Positions 7,666 through 14,941 of a DNA stretch of 64,000 nucleotides are shown here, in pieces (within the stretch, counting starts at the first letter, position 1; every line of letters starts with the position of its first letter). The position numbers and the translations under genes were made by a program. Source of the stretch: Methanomassiliicoccales archaeon PtaU1.Bin124. Its GTDB lineage: Archaea; Thermoplasmatota; Thermoplasmata; Methanomassiliicoccales; UBA472. Below the pieces are notes generated by a model, which saw only the letters and a program-made list of their open reading frames with translations, did not search any database and was not told where the DNA came from. The stretch is taken from positions 232,944-296,943 of the forward strand of contig MVRC01000015.1 of the NCBI GenBank assembly GCA_002067865.1, in the 5' to 3' direction.

Positions 7666-9824
7666 GGGATCTCGTGGCGCATGCGCTCCATATCGTAGCC
7701 GAACGGCGAGAGCAGCTCCGCCCCGGCGCGGCGCAGCAGGTCAGCGTACCTCTCGTCATCGTACTCCTCGTCCCCTTCCAAGAACTGCGCTGGCTTCACC
7801 CTCTTCTCAGGGTTGGCCAGCACCACGTACTCGATCATCTCGCCCGGGGGCACGCGGAAGCCGGCCGCCTTCAGCCCCTGCAACGCCTCGAGCGATTCGT
7901 TCTTCCGGGGTGCATACTCTTCCAGCTCGCGCGAGACGCGCTTCACTATGATCAACTGCTCCAGCGGCACGTCATGATCGCGCAACCTCGCCACGTGCTG
8001 GCGCATCATGTCCACGAACTCCGGGATGGTGTCGCGGTACTCCTGGGCGTCACGGCAGCGGGCCATGCGGTCCAGGACCGCATGCTGCATGCCCTTGGCG
8101 AAGGGAGGCACGTCACCCCGCCGCGTAGCGATGCCGCGCAGCTTCATCTCCCCGTTCTCGAACGCCCCGTAATAGCGGTTCAGAGCGCCGACGCCGTTGC
8201 TCACGTTCGGCAGGAAGACTATCCAGCGGTAGCGTCCTTCCAGCTGCAGCGGTATCCCCACCCTCCGCGTGATGTCGGCGCAGAAGGCCGGGGCGTCACC
8301 ATGACCTTGCAGCCAGAGCGAATCGACGATGCCGTGCAGCACCCTGAATCCCCGCCGTTCGGCCGTCTCCGCGGTCTGCATCAGGATCTCCCGGCCGTAG
8401 GCGTTGATGGCCTCGTGGCATTCGATCCGTCCGAAGCGGGCGTTGCGGTAGCCAGTGTAGCCGAAGCAGGTGACCAGCACCCACTTCAGCGCCTTGGCCA
8501 TGTTGTTGTACGCCGGCGCCCTCCGCCCGCCCTCCTTGGCCAAGCGCTTCAGTGCCAGGCGGCGGCGGACGATGGGGCGGAGCACCCTGGGCAGCAGCCC
8601 CTCCCGTTTCTCGCAGGTGCGGTAGCCGATGCCAGGCACGATGGTGCGGGAATCGGGGCAGCAGTCGCACTTGATCGTCTCCGGCGAGATGTTGTGCACC
8701 ACCATGATGCTCGGGTAGAGCGAGGCGAAGTCCACCTCCGTCACATCGTCGTGAATGCCCACCTTGGGCTCGTAGATGAACCCGCCCCGGTCGGACTTCA
8801 GCAGCTCCCCGGCCGTCTTGAAGTCCTCCGGCAGGTTCTTCTTCCACAGCACCAGCGTTCCCATGCGCAGCGCCTCGTTCACCTGCATGGCGCTGATGGC
8901 CGTGCCCGGGGACAGGCGGGACATCTCCTGCACCGGGATGCGGGAGAGGCGGCTGAGGTCGATGATCCCGGCCAGTCCAGCCTCCTCATGCATGAACGAT
9001 CCGGCGGAGTCGATGTGCAGCCGGCCGCGCAGCTTGTGCGCCGGGGCCTTGTACACGATGCGCCCGTAGGTGAAGTAGCTCTTTCCCCTTGCTTGGCGCA
9101 GTCCCGCCTCCCTGCCCAGCTCCAGTTTCATGCCGTGCAGCGAGGCGCGGTGGGATAGGTACTCCAGGTAGAATCCGTCCCCTCCGTCGCTGATGACCAC
9201 GTCGGGGTCGGAACGGCGCATCTCCGCCTGCAGCTGGTCCAGGACGGACGCCTCATCCCCTTCCATGACCACCTGGCCCAAACGGATGGAGCGGACGGGG
9301 TCCTGCAAGGTGGGGATGTGGTTGGCTGCGTTCACGTCCACGTGCAGCTCTGCGGAGCGCAGGTCCGGCAGCGGGTAATCGAGCCGCCAGGGCGTGTCCA
9401 GGTGGCGGAAGTGTCCGTCATACTCCAGCAGCCCCATGGGAAATATGTCATGGGCCATGAAGTAGCGGTGGTCCATGCGGAAGTCGACGTTGAAGAGGCG
9501 GTAGTCGCGGTACAGGCCCCAGCGGTCGATGCGCCGGGCCATGGGCTGCAGCTCCGCGTACGAACGGGGCATGATGCGCAGCACGTCTCTCTCCTTCTCT
9601 GCCAGCCATGTGCGCCTCCTCTCTTCGGTCCAGGCGATTCCGGTGGTGCGCAGCGAGGCGCGCAGGTCTTGCATCCGGTCCGAAGGGGCCCATACATAGA
9701 ACGCAGGGCGGAACGAGCGGTCCTCCAGCCGCTCCATGCCCGAAGATGTCTTCAGCCAAGTGATCATCCCATCGCGGTCGGGATCGGCGAAGCAGTCAAG
9801 GATCCAGCCTCTCATGGGCACCAC
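7662..9824 (-). CDS. B-family DNA polymerase, divergent PolB2-like, proofreading site degenerate
   Basis: A 720-residue family B polymerase, shorter than replicative archaeal PolB (about 780-900). Motif A DFASLYPS (365-372) is intact. Motif B is reduced to KWVLVTCFG (447-455). Motif C reads GIVDS (498-502) where replicative enzymes have GDTDS, so only the second, essential Asp remains. In the exonuclease region the DxE metal motif is VDVN (162-165) and the NGDxFD motif is GGDGFY (214-219), so 3'-5' proofreading is probably lost. This matches the archaeal PolB2/Dpo2 group, for which a translesion role has been shown in Sulfolobales. It overlaps an 86-residue partner gene by 29 nt and lies downstream of a RadA-like gene. 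Confidence 0.88.
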   Translation of the reverse strand: MVPMRGWILDCFADPDRDGMITWLKTSSGMERLEDRSFRPAFYVWAPSDRMQDLRASLRTTGIAWTEERRRTWLAEKERDVLRIMPRSYAELQPMARRIDRWGLYRDYRLFNVDFRMDHRYFMAHDIFPMGLLEYDGHFRHLDTPWRLDYPLPDLRSAELHVDVNAANHIPTLQDPVRSIRLGQVVMEGDEASVLDQLQAEMRRSDPDVVISDGGDGFYLEYLSHRASLHGMKLELGREAGLRQARGKSYFTYGRIVYKAPAHKLRGRLHIDSAGSFMHEEAGLAGIIDLSRLSRIPVQEMSRLSPGTAISAMQVNEALRMGTLVLWKKNLPEDFKTAGELLKSDRGGFIYEPKVGIHDDVTEVDFASLYPSIMVVHNISPETIKCDCCPDSRTIVPGIGYRTCEKREGLLPRVLRPIVRRRLALKRLAKEGGRRAPAYNNMAKALKWVLVTCFGYTGYRNARFGRIECHEAINAYGREILMQTAETAERRGFRVLHGIVDSLWLQGHGDAPAFCADITRRVGIPLQLEGRYRWIVFLPNVSNGVGALNRYYGAFENGEMKLRGIATRRGDVPPFAKGMQHAVLDRMARCRDAQEYRDTIPEFVDMMRQHVARLRDHDVPLEQLIIVKRVSRELEEYAPRKNESLEALQGLKAAGFRVPPGEMIEYVVLANPEKRVKPAQFLEGDEEYDDERYADLLRRAGAELLSPFGYDMERMRHEIP

Positions 9825-10056
9825 CGTTCCTCAGCTTGGCCAGTTCCTTTTCCTGTTCCAGCAGCACGGAGAGCACCGCCCCTTCGAAAGGGTCGTTGAA
9901 GAGCGCGAAGGTGGAGGCGGAGGCGTGCATGCGGATGCGGTTGACCATGCGGTCGAAGTGCTCCCGGTCCTCCTGCGGCAGTGCGCGGCGGAAGTCCCCC
10001 CAGCTCTGGATCATTGTCTCTGCGGCGTTGCGGTATGTAGGTACGGTCCTTCCCAT
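9796..10056 (-). CDS. Small helical partner protein encoded with the PolB2-like polymerase
   Basis: An 86-residue, mostly helical, charged protein beginning GRTVPTYRNA and containing a WGDFRRALPQEDREHFD block. I have a weak memory of a family of small archaeal proteins with this GRT-PTYR start and a W-x2-FR-AL core, but no function is known to me. Its last 29 nt overlap the polymerase gene in another frame, implying tight translational coupling and roughly matched expression. It could be a polymerase accessory subunit; that is inference from context only. A TATA-like TTAATA on the minus strand near 10086-10096 may start a separate polymerase transcript here. Confidence 0.75.
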   Translation of the reverse strand: MGRTVPTYRNAAETMIQSWGDFRRALPQEDREHFDRMVNRIRMHASASTFALFNDPFEGAVLSVLLEQEKELAKLRNGGAHERLDP

Positions 10057-10132
10057 GGTCTCACCGTCATTTCCACCCTTTTACGGGTATTAAGCCCGTT
10101 CCGGGAGAGTGGTCCGAAAGTGAGGGGCGCAG

Positions 10133-10152
10133 AAAGATCAAAAAGAAAAAGA
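10133..10152 (-). terminator. T-rich terminator behind the DUF1059 gene
   Basis: On the minus strand this A-rich stretch reads as a long T tract (CTTTTTCTTTTTG), about 30 nt behind the DUF1059 stop codon. It would separate the DUF1059 transcript from the polymerase transcript. Confidence 0.5.
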
Positions 10153-10181
10153 AGGTTTTAGCATTTCCAGAGATGAAGATC

Positions 10182-10352
10182 TCACTTCTTGATGGCACCC
10201 TTGATCTTGGTCATCATATCGGCAGGTACGGTCGTCATCCCATGCGCCTGCGCGGCATGCGTGGCGATCTTCGTCATCAGTTCACCCTCAGTCTTCGCCT
10301 CGGCTTCGAACGGGCAGTTCATCCCGACATCCTTGCACTTGAACGACGGCAT
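10182..10352 (-). CDS. DUF1059 family small protein
   Basis: A 56-residue protein starting MPSFKCKDVGMNCPFE. Cys6, Cys13 and the paired His residues near 32 and 37 (THAAQAH) give the C-C-H-H arrangement of DUF1059, a family of small putative zinc-binding proteins common in archaea and bacteria. The gene lies between the RadA-like gene and the polymerase cluster on the same strand. It has its own AT-rich upstream sequence and a T-rich terminator behind it, so it may be independently transcribed. The function of the family is unknown. Confidence 0.85.
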   Translation of the reverse strand: MPSFKCKDVGMNCPFEAEAKTEGELMTKIATHAAQAHGMTTVPADMMTKIKGAIKK

Positions 10353-10434
10353 GGTTATCGGCGTTAATTACTCGACCGTCCTTTAGATAAGATTGTCGGT
10401 TGTTCACGCCCGATCGTACCCTATCCAGATCATC

Positions 10435-11169
10435 TCAGCTTTCGTGATACTCATCAAGCGTGGTCTGGTTGCGCGGAACGGGGCGGTACATGATGCCCTC
10501 CCCCTCCTTCGGCAGCAGGATGCGCACCGCGGTCCCCTTGTTCTCTATGCGCACCACCCGGTCCACGCCATCGTACAGGAGCGGCTTCAGCCCCTTCTTG
10601 AAGAGAAGCTTGTTCAGGCCGTAGTTGGTCACGACCGTGATGAGCTGATGGTCGACGGTCAGATGGCGCAGTCGGTCCATCGCGCGGCGCATCAGCTGCA
10701 GCGATTCGCCCCACTCCATGTCCTTGTCCTGGAACAGGTCGGGGAAGCAGGAGATGACCACCAGGCCGGTGCGGATGCGCCGCACCTCCGGGTCCAGCAG
10801 GTCCTCGATCAGCGTGGACATCTGATAGGCGGTGAACGCCCGGGACACAGTCACGTTGTGCAGCACGTCCTCCGGGTTGACGTGGTGGCGCTTGCACACC
10901 GCGTTCAGCTCGTATGGGTTGACGGAGTTGCCGCCGTCTATCCACAGGACCTCTTCATGCAGCCTGTGCACGGCGTTGAAGCAGTACAGGTTCACCAGCT
11001 CGAACACCAGTCGGTCGGAGCTGTCGATGAGCGTGATGGTGCCCGGCTGCAGCGCGTCGAGCAGGGAATCTATGGGCGGCACGGACGTCGTCAGGGCCCT
11101 ACAGCGAGGGGCCTCGCTCTCGATGCATATGTCCGCTTGGCTCTCGGCCTCCAGATATGAGAATTCCAT
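10435..11169 (-). CDS. RadA/RecA-like protein lacking Walker A, with a PIP-box-like C-terminus
   Basis: The 244-residue protein follows the RadA/RecA core closely: a PPIDSLLDAL start of the core, then ITLIDSSDRLVFEL where the phosphate-binding loop should be, VLWIDGGNSVNPYEL (RadA: IDTENTFRPER), and VSRAFTAYQM. The G-x4-GK-T/S loop is replaced, so ATP hydrolysis is unlikely. The Walker B strand GLVVIS lacks its final Asp. The extreme C-terminus, NQTTLDEY at 234-241, fits the archaeal PCNA-binding box Q-x2-L-x2-aromatic. By analogy with bacterial ImuA (a RecA-like mutasome protein) it may link a polymerase to the clamp. It lies upstream of the PolB2-like gene on the same strand. Confidence 0.85.
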   Translation of the reverse strand: MEFSYLEAESQADICIESEAPRCRALTTSVPPIDSLLDALQPGTITLIDSSDRLVFELVNLYCFNAVHRLHEEVLWIDGGNSVNPYELNAVCKRHHVNPEDVLHNVTVSRAFTAYQMSTLIEDLLDPEVRRIRTGLVVISCFPDLFQDKDMEWGESLQLMRRAMDRLRHLTVDHQLITVVTNYGLNKLLFKKGLKPLLYDGVDRVVRIENKGTAVRILLPKEGEGIMYRPVPRNQTTLDEYHES

Positions 11170-11340
11170 GACCTCACCGGGCTCTACCTCGCCTTGTGCG
11201 TATAAATCGGTGAGGGTGAGGGGTAGGCGAAAGTGGGCCAGACATCTGCCGTTCGATCGTCCTCCTATGCTCTCTGCTCATCGCCATCATTCGCTGGACC
11301 CTCAGAATGTCTCAAATATCACCCGGGTCATGGTGAGGAT

Positions 11341-12321
11341 ATGGACGGGGATGCGCTCAGCGTGAGGCATGGCAACGGCATCGAGGTCAGTTGCAATGAC
11401 CTCCACCTGCACCTTGATCCCACCTCCATCTCCGCAGAGACGATCTGCTGCATCTCCCACGCGCACTCGGACCACCTGCCCAGGCGTTTCAACAAGAACG
11501 CCACGGACCTGGTCGTCAGTTCTGAGATAACCCTGCGCTGTGCAGAGGGCAGATTGAAGCGCAAACTGCGCCGGACCGAGCATCCCGCCGTCAAGATGCA
11601 TGACGCCGGTCATATACCAGGCTCGAACATGTTCGAGATCGAGACCGATGCGGGGAAGGTGCTCTACACCGGCGATTTCTGTCCCCGGGACCGACCCGGG
11701 ACCCAGGGGGCTAGACCGGTCAAATGCGATGTGCTCATCATCGATTCCACCTATGGTCGCCCGGAATATGTCTTTCCGCCCACTGCCGGCATCGTCCATC
11801 TCATCCGCGACTGGGTGCAGGACAACGTGGACGCAGGCCGCTCGCCTGCGCTCTTCGCTTACCCATTGGGAAAATCGCAGGAGCTGGTCCATATCCTGGA
11901 TGAGCACGAGCCATTCCTGCACAGCTCGGTGCACCAGATGACCGAGATCATCCATGGCTGCGGCGTGCCCTATCATTATCGCAACTACGAGTCCAGGAAC
12001 GGCCAACCATGTGTCATGGTGTGTCCCACCCAGGCCAAGTACGAGGTCATGCGGCAGAACCATCAGGTCGTGACCGCGGCGGTATCTGGCTGGGCCATGA
12101 GCTCCTCCTACCGCTACCAGATGGGCGTGGACGAGGCGTTCGTCTTCTCCGATCATGCCGACTTCAACGACCTGATGTCCTTCGTGAAGGCTTGCGGGCC
12201 CAGTCTGGTCTACACCACCCATGGTTTCGACAACGAGCTGGCGGTGGAGATCCGTTCCCGCCTGGGCATCGAGGCCAGGCCGCTGCTCAAGAAGGGACAG
12301 AGCAGTCTGTTGAACTATTGA
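11341..12321 (+). CDS. MBL-fold beta-CASP nuclease (COG1236-like)
   Basis: A 326-residue metallo-beta-lactamase-fold nuclease with a beta-CASP domain. Metal ligands are visible in SHAHSDH (39-45), DAGHIPGS, YTGDF, IDSTYG and the late SDHADF. Relatives are annotated either as mRNA 3'-end processing exonucleases or as DNA-ligase-associated exonucleases; the short single-domain size, without KH domains, favours the second group. The protein ends KKGQSSLLNY, where QSSLLNY resembles a PCNA-interacting box. It is divergent from the RadA-like gene (172 nt between start codons), which suggests a repair role. ATG 11341 is preceded by GGTGAGG. Confidence 0.85.
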   Translation: MDGDALSVRHGNGIEVSCNDLHLHLDPTSISAETICCISHAHSDHLPRRFNKNATDLVVSSEITLRCAEGRLKRKLRRTEHPAVKMHDAGHIPGSNMFEIETDAGKVLYTGDFCPRDRPGTQGARPVKCDVLIIDSTYGRPEYVFPPTAGIVHLIRDWVQDNVDAGRSPALFAYPLGKSQELVHILDEHEPFLHSSVHQMTEIIHGCGVPYHYRNYESRNGQPCVMVCPTQAKYEVMRQNHQVVTAAVSGWAMSSSYRYQMGVDEAFVFSDHADFNDLMSFVKACGPSLVYTTHGFDNELAVEIRSRLGIEARPLLKKGQSSLLNY

Positions 12322-12327
12322 GCCAAT

Positions 12328-12337
12328 CATTTTATGC
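12328..12337 (+). promoter_or_regulatory. TATA-like element for the small membrane protein
   Basis: CATTTTATGC contains the upstream in-frame ATG at 12334, which argues that this ATG is promoter sequence and that translation starts at 12358. Confidence 0.4.
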
Positions 12338-12357
12338 GCTTGGGTCGATGGCAGGGC

Positions 12358-12792
12358 ATGGCGAGGGATAGGTTCGAGCTTTTCAGGCAATGGTTGCAAG
12401 GGGTTTCCCTACTGGTCATTCTGCTGGGATTGCTGATGGCCTTCATCGTCGGACTCGGTGCGATGCCTTCCATATCGGACCCGATCGACCAGTCATTCTA
12501 CCCTGGCACGATGACCGCGGCAGAGAAGGACTTCCGCGCCTGGACCTATGGCGTATGGGGCGCCACCATGGTCGGCTGGGGGATAATGCTGCTGGCCATC
12601 GTCCGCCGCCCGTTCGCCAATAAGGAGCTCTGGGCCTGGAACGCGTTCGCCACCGGTCTGACCGCGTGGTTCGTCATCGACACGGGCTTCTCGCTCAACT
12701 TCAACGTCACCATAAATGTCGTCGTGAACGTGGCCATCTTCGTCCTGGCCATCATCCCGTTGCTGCTGACCTTCAGGGATTTCCGGTCTTGA
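12358..12792 (+). CDS. Four-helix membrane protein, unknown function
   Basis: About 144 residues with four predicted transmembrane helices, roughly at 16-35, 65-85, 95-110 and 118-136. An extracytoplasmic loop between the first two contains MPSISDPIDQSFYPG. I do not recognise the family. The ATG at 12334 lies inside a TATA-like sequence, so the ATG at 12358 is preferred. Its last 20 nt overlap the 3' end of truB on the other strand. No operon partner is visible. Confidence 0.65.
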   Translation: MARDRFELFRQWLQGVSLLVILLGLLMAFIVGLGAMPSISDPIDQSFYPGTMTAAEKDFRAWTYGVWGATMVGWGIMLLAIVRRPFANKELWAWNAFATGLTAWFVIDTGFSLNFNVTINVVVNVAIFVLAIIPLLLTFRDFRS

Positions 12793-13750
12793 GCTGGGAC
12801 CATAGGCGGGGGTACGTCTCCGCCTCCATCAATACCCGGTCCAGACGTACCACGACGCCCTCCTTCGCCTTGAGGATGTCCTCCCCGGCCATCATCGTGA
12901 TGCCAAGTCCGATGGCCTCTCCCTTCTGCGTCATGAGCGCGACCAATGCGCCTTTGGCGACGTTCTCGTCCAAACGGACGACGCCCGGCGCTGCCAGGTC
13001 TGCCCCGTGGCACAACGCCGACACCGCCCCATCCTTCACCAGGACCTTCGGCAGCGGTTCCAGCAATATCTCCATCGGCATGAGCATGGCCCTGAGCTGG
13101 GAAGGGTCGTTCTCCTCCTTCCACGCGTAGACCGCATCGCGTACCTGCTGCAGCGTGACGGAACCCGATTCCAGAAGGCTGCCTGAGCGGGTGCGGCGCA
13201 GCGATTCCATGTTCGCGCCGATGCCCAATGCCTCGCCGACATCTACGCATAGTGTGCGGATGTACGTACCAGCGTCACAGGAGACCCGGAAAAGGGCGTC
13301 CCTGCCGGATATCTCGAGAACCTTGATGCTTTGCACCCGGCGTACGCGTACCTGCCTTTTCACGGCAGCCCGGACAGGCGGGACCTGATAGATCTCGCCG
13401 ACGAACGACAATAGCACCTCTTCCACCCGCTTCGCGGGCTTGTCCCGGTGCAGTTTCATGTGGCAAACGTACTCCTTATCGGAGCGGAGCACGAGGTCGG
13501 TGAGCTTTGTGGCCCGGCCCAGCGCTATCGGCAGAACCCCACTGACCTGTGGGTCGAGGGTGCCGCCGTGGCCTATGCGCGTGACCCCGAGGACGTCCTT
13601 CACCCAGGCCGTCACCTGGTGGGACGTAGGGCCCTGCACCTTGTCGAGATTGATGACGCCGGCTGACAGGAGCTCTTCCAACGTGCGTTCCGCAGGCCTC
13701 TTGCCGCCTTGCAGGGAACGCGGGGATTTGTCCTTCACCAGATCAGCCAT
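12773..13750 (-). CDS. cbf5: tRNA/rRNA pseudouridine synthase Cbf5 (TruB family)
   Basis: The catalytic subunit of archaeal H/ACA guide RNPs and also a tRNA pseudouridine-55 synthase. The catalytic motif GHGGTLDPQVSGVLPIALG, with the nucleophilic Asp, is near residue 53; motif II KEYVCHMKLH and GTYIRTLCVDVG follow. A PUA domain fills the last 80 residues (VKDGAVSALCHGADL). Its 325-residue length is typical of Cbf5. ATG 13750 overlaps the end of cmk by 8 nt, so it is the last gene of the L3-secY-cmk superoperon. Confidence 0.95.
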   Translation of the reverse strand: MADLVKDKSPRSLQGGKRPAERTLEELLSAGVINLDKVQGPTSHQVTAWVKDVLGVTRIGHGGTLDPQVSGVLPIALGRATKLTDLVLRSDKEYVCHMKLHRDKPAKRVEEVLLSFVGEIYQVPPVRAAVKRQVRVRRVQSIKVLEISGRDALFRVSCDAGTYIRTLCVDVGEALGIGANMESLRRTRSGSLLESGSVTLQQVRDAVYAWKEENDPSQLRAMLMPMEILLEPLPKVLVKDGAVSALCHGADLAAPGVVRLDENVAKGALVALMTQKGEAIGLGITMMAGEDILKAKEGVVVRLDRVLMEAETYPRLWSQLKTGNP

Positions 13751-14279
13751 ATCGCTCACGCACCGCCTCGACGATGCGCTCCACGACCTCTTCCGGCCGG
13801 AGCGCACCAGTGTCGATGATGAGGTCGTATACGCTCTTGTCCCTAATATCGATGCCGTAGTACTGGCGGTATCGGGTGGCCTCACATTCCTCTCGTTCCA
13901 GCAGCTCATCCCTGGCCGTATCGAGGTCCTGGCATTCCCGTTCCACCACTCGCCTCACGCGCACGTCGACCGGTGCGTCCAGATAGACCTTGACCGCATC
14001 GATGCCATGCCGTTGCAGCATGTAAGCGGTAAGACGGCCTTCCAGAACGATGTCCTTGCCCTCCCGGGCGATGTTCACCATGCGCTCGTCCAGCTCGTGG
14101 TCGTACTTCGGGTCGCGCTCTGCCAGGCGGCCGAACTCTGCCAGCGACATCTTCAGCTCCTTGGCCATCTGTCTGAAGATATGGCCGGACACGACGCACG
14201 GGACGTTCAGTCTGGACGAGAGAAGATTGCAGACGGTGGTCTTGCCGGAACCGATGGGGCCGCTGATGGTGACGATCAT
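13743..14279 (-). CDS. cmk: Cytidylate kinase, archaeal type
   Basis: Phosphorylates CMP/dCMP with ATP (EC 2.7.4.25). The 178-residue protein starts with the P-loop ISGPIGSGKTT at 5-15 and has VVSGHIFR, GKDIVLEGR and the lid arginines REC...R typical of the short archaeal CMP kinases. It overlaps the DUF106 gene upstream by 4 nt (ATGA) and truB downstream by 8 nt. Its place between DUF106 and truB is the conserved archaeal order. Confidence 0.92.
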   Translation of the reverse strand: MIVTISGPIGSGKTTVCNLLSSRLNVPCVVSGHIFRQMAKELKMSLAEFGRLAERDPKYDHELDERMVNIAREGKDIVLEGRLTAYMLQRHGIDAVKVYLDAPVDVRVRRVVERECQDLDTARDELLEREECEATRYRQYYGIDIRDKSVYDLIIDTGALRPEEVVERIVEAVRERYG

Positions 14280-14938
14280 TTGCCCTGCGCCGCCAGCTCT
14301 GCCAGGCGCTTTCTGAACGAATACCAGCGTAGGGTCCTGGACAGGACTTGGCCGAACGGGATGGTCACTAGGGTGTATGTCAGGATCCACTCAGGGAACA
14401 CGTACATGTCGTTGAAGTTGGCCGCGCTGGACCAGGGAACGGCATAGTAAGGGTCTGCAAGGGCACCGACGAACACTGCCAGCCAAGCGAATATGGGGAT
14501 GACGATCAGCATGCTGATAGGCATCAGCTTGAACTGGGTCTTGGTCTGTTCCATGCTCTTCTCAAGGATCTTCGGCTGCAGCTCCAAGAGCTTCTTCATC
14601 TTGTACATGTTGTTGCTCTTGCGCGCGTCCCTGAGCTCCTTGTTGAAAGCCCCGACGATCTTCTGGCCTTCCGCCTGTTCGACGTAATCGGTCATGAAAT
14701 GGCGGATGACGATGGTCAGTCCGGTCATGATCATGCCGCATATGACCAGTGTGAGGACCGGCCACTGATATTCAAAACCGATCAAGGGCTGGAACACATA
14801 TCCCAGGGCACTGCCTAGGGCAGCACGTGTCGATCCATCGATCAGGATGATCATGGCAAGACCGAACACGAATATGGTCATGAAGGTGGACATGCCCGCG
14901 GTCTTCGGGGGCATGGGCAACTGTGGCTGTTCGGCCAT
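14276..14938 (-). CDS. EMC3/TMCO1 (DUF106) family membrane insertase homolog
   Basis: A 220-residue membrane protein of the Oxa1/YidC/Get1/EMC3 superfamily, thought to insert membrane proteins together with the Sec machinery. An N-terminal helix (about 18-45) and a second helix (58-82) are followed by a charged coiled-coil hairpin (ELRDARKSNNMYKMKKLLEL) of the kind that contacts ribosomes. Two more helices follow (138-160 and 183-202). It lies 3 nt behind secY, fitting co-expression with the translocon. In many relatives adk lies between these two genes; it is absent here. Confidence 0.88.
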   Translation of the reverse strand: MAEQPQLPMPPKTAGMSTFMTIFVFGLAMIILIDGSTRAALGSALGYVFQPLIGFEYQWPVLTLVICGMIMTGLTIVIRHFMTDYVEQAEGQKIVGAFNKELRDARKSNNMYKMKKLLELQPKILEKSMEQTKTQFKLMPISMLIVIPIFAWLAVFVGALADPYYAVPWSSAANFNDMYVFPEWILTYTLVTIPFGQVLSRTLRWYSFRKRLAELAAQGK

Positions 14939-14941
14939 CTA

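Noticed and set aside
7440..9158. A 572-codon open frame on the plus strand opposite the polymerase
   Set aside because: The polymerase motifs on the minus strand are unambiguous; the plus frame is a His/Arg/Val-rich shadow with no recognisable family.
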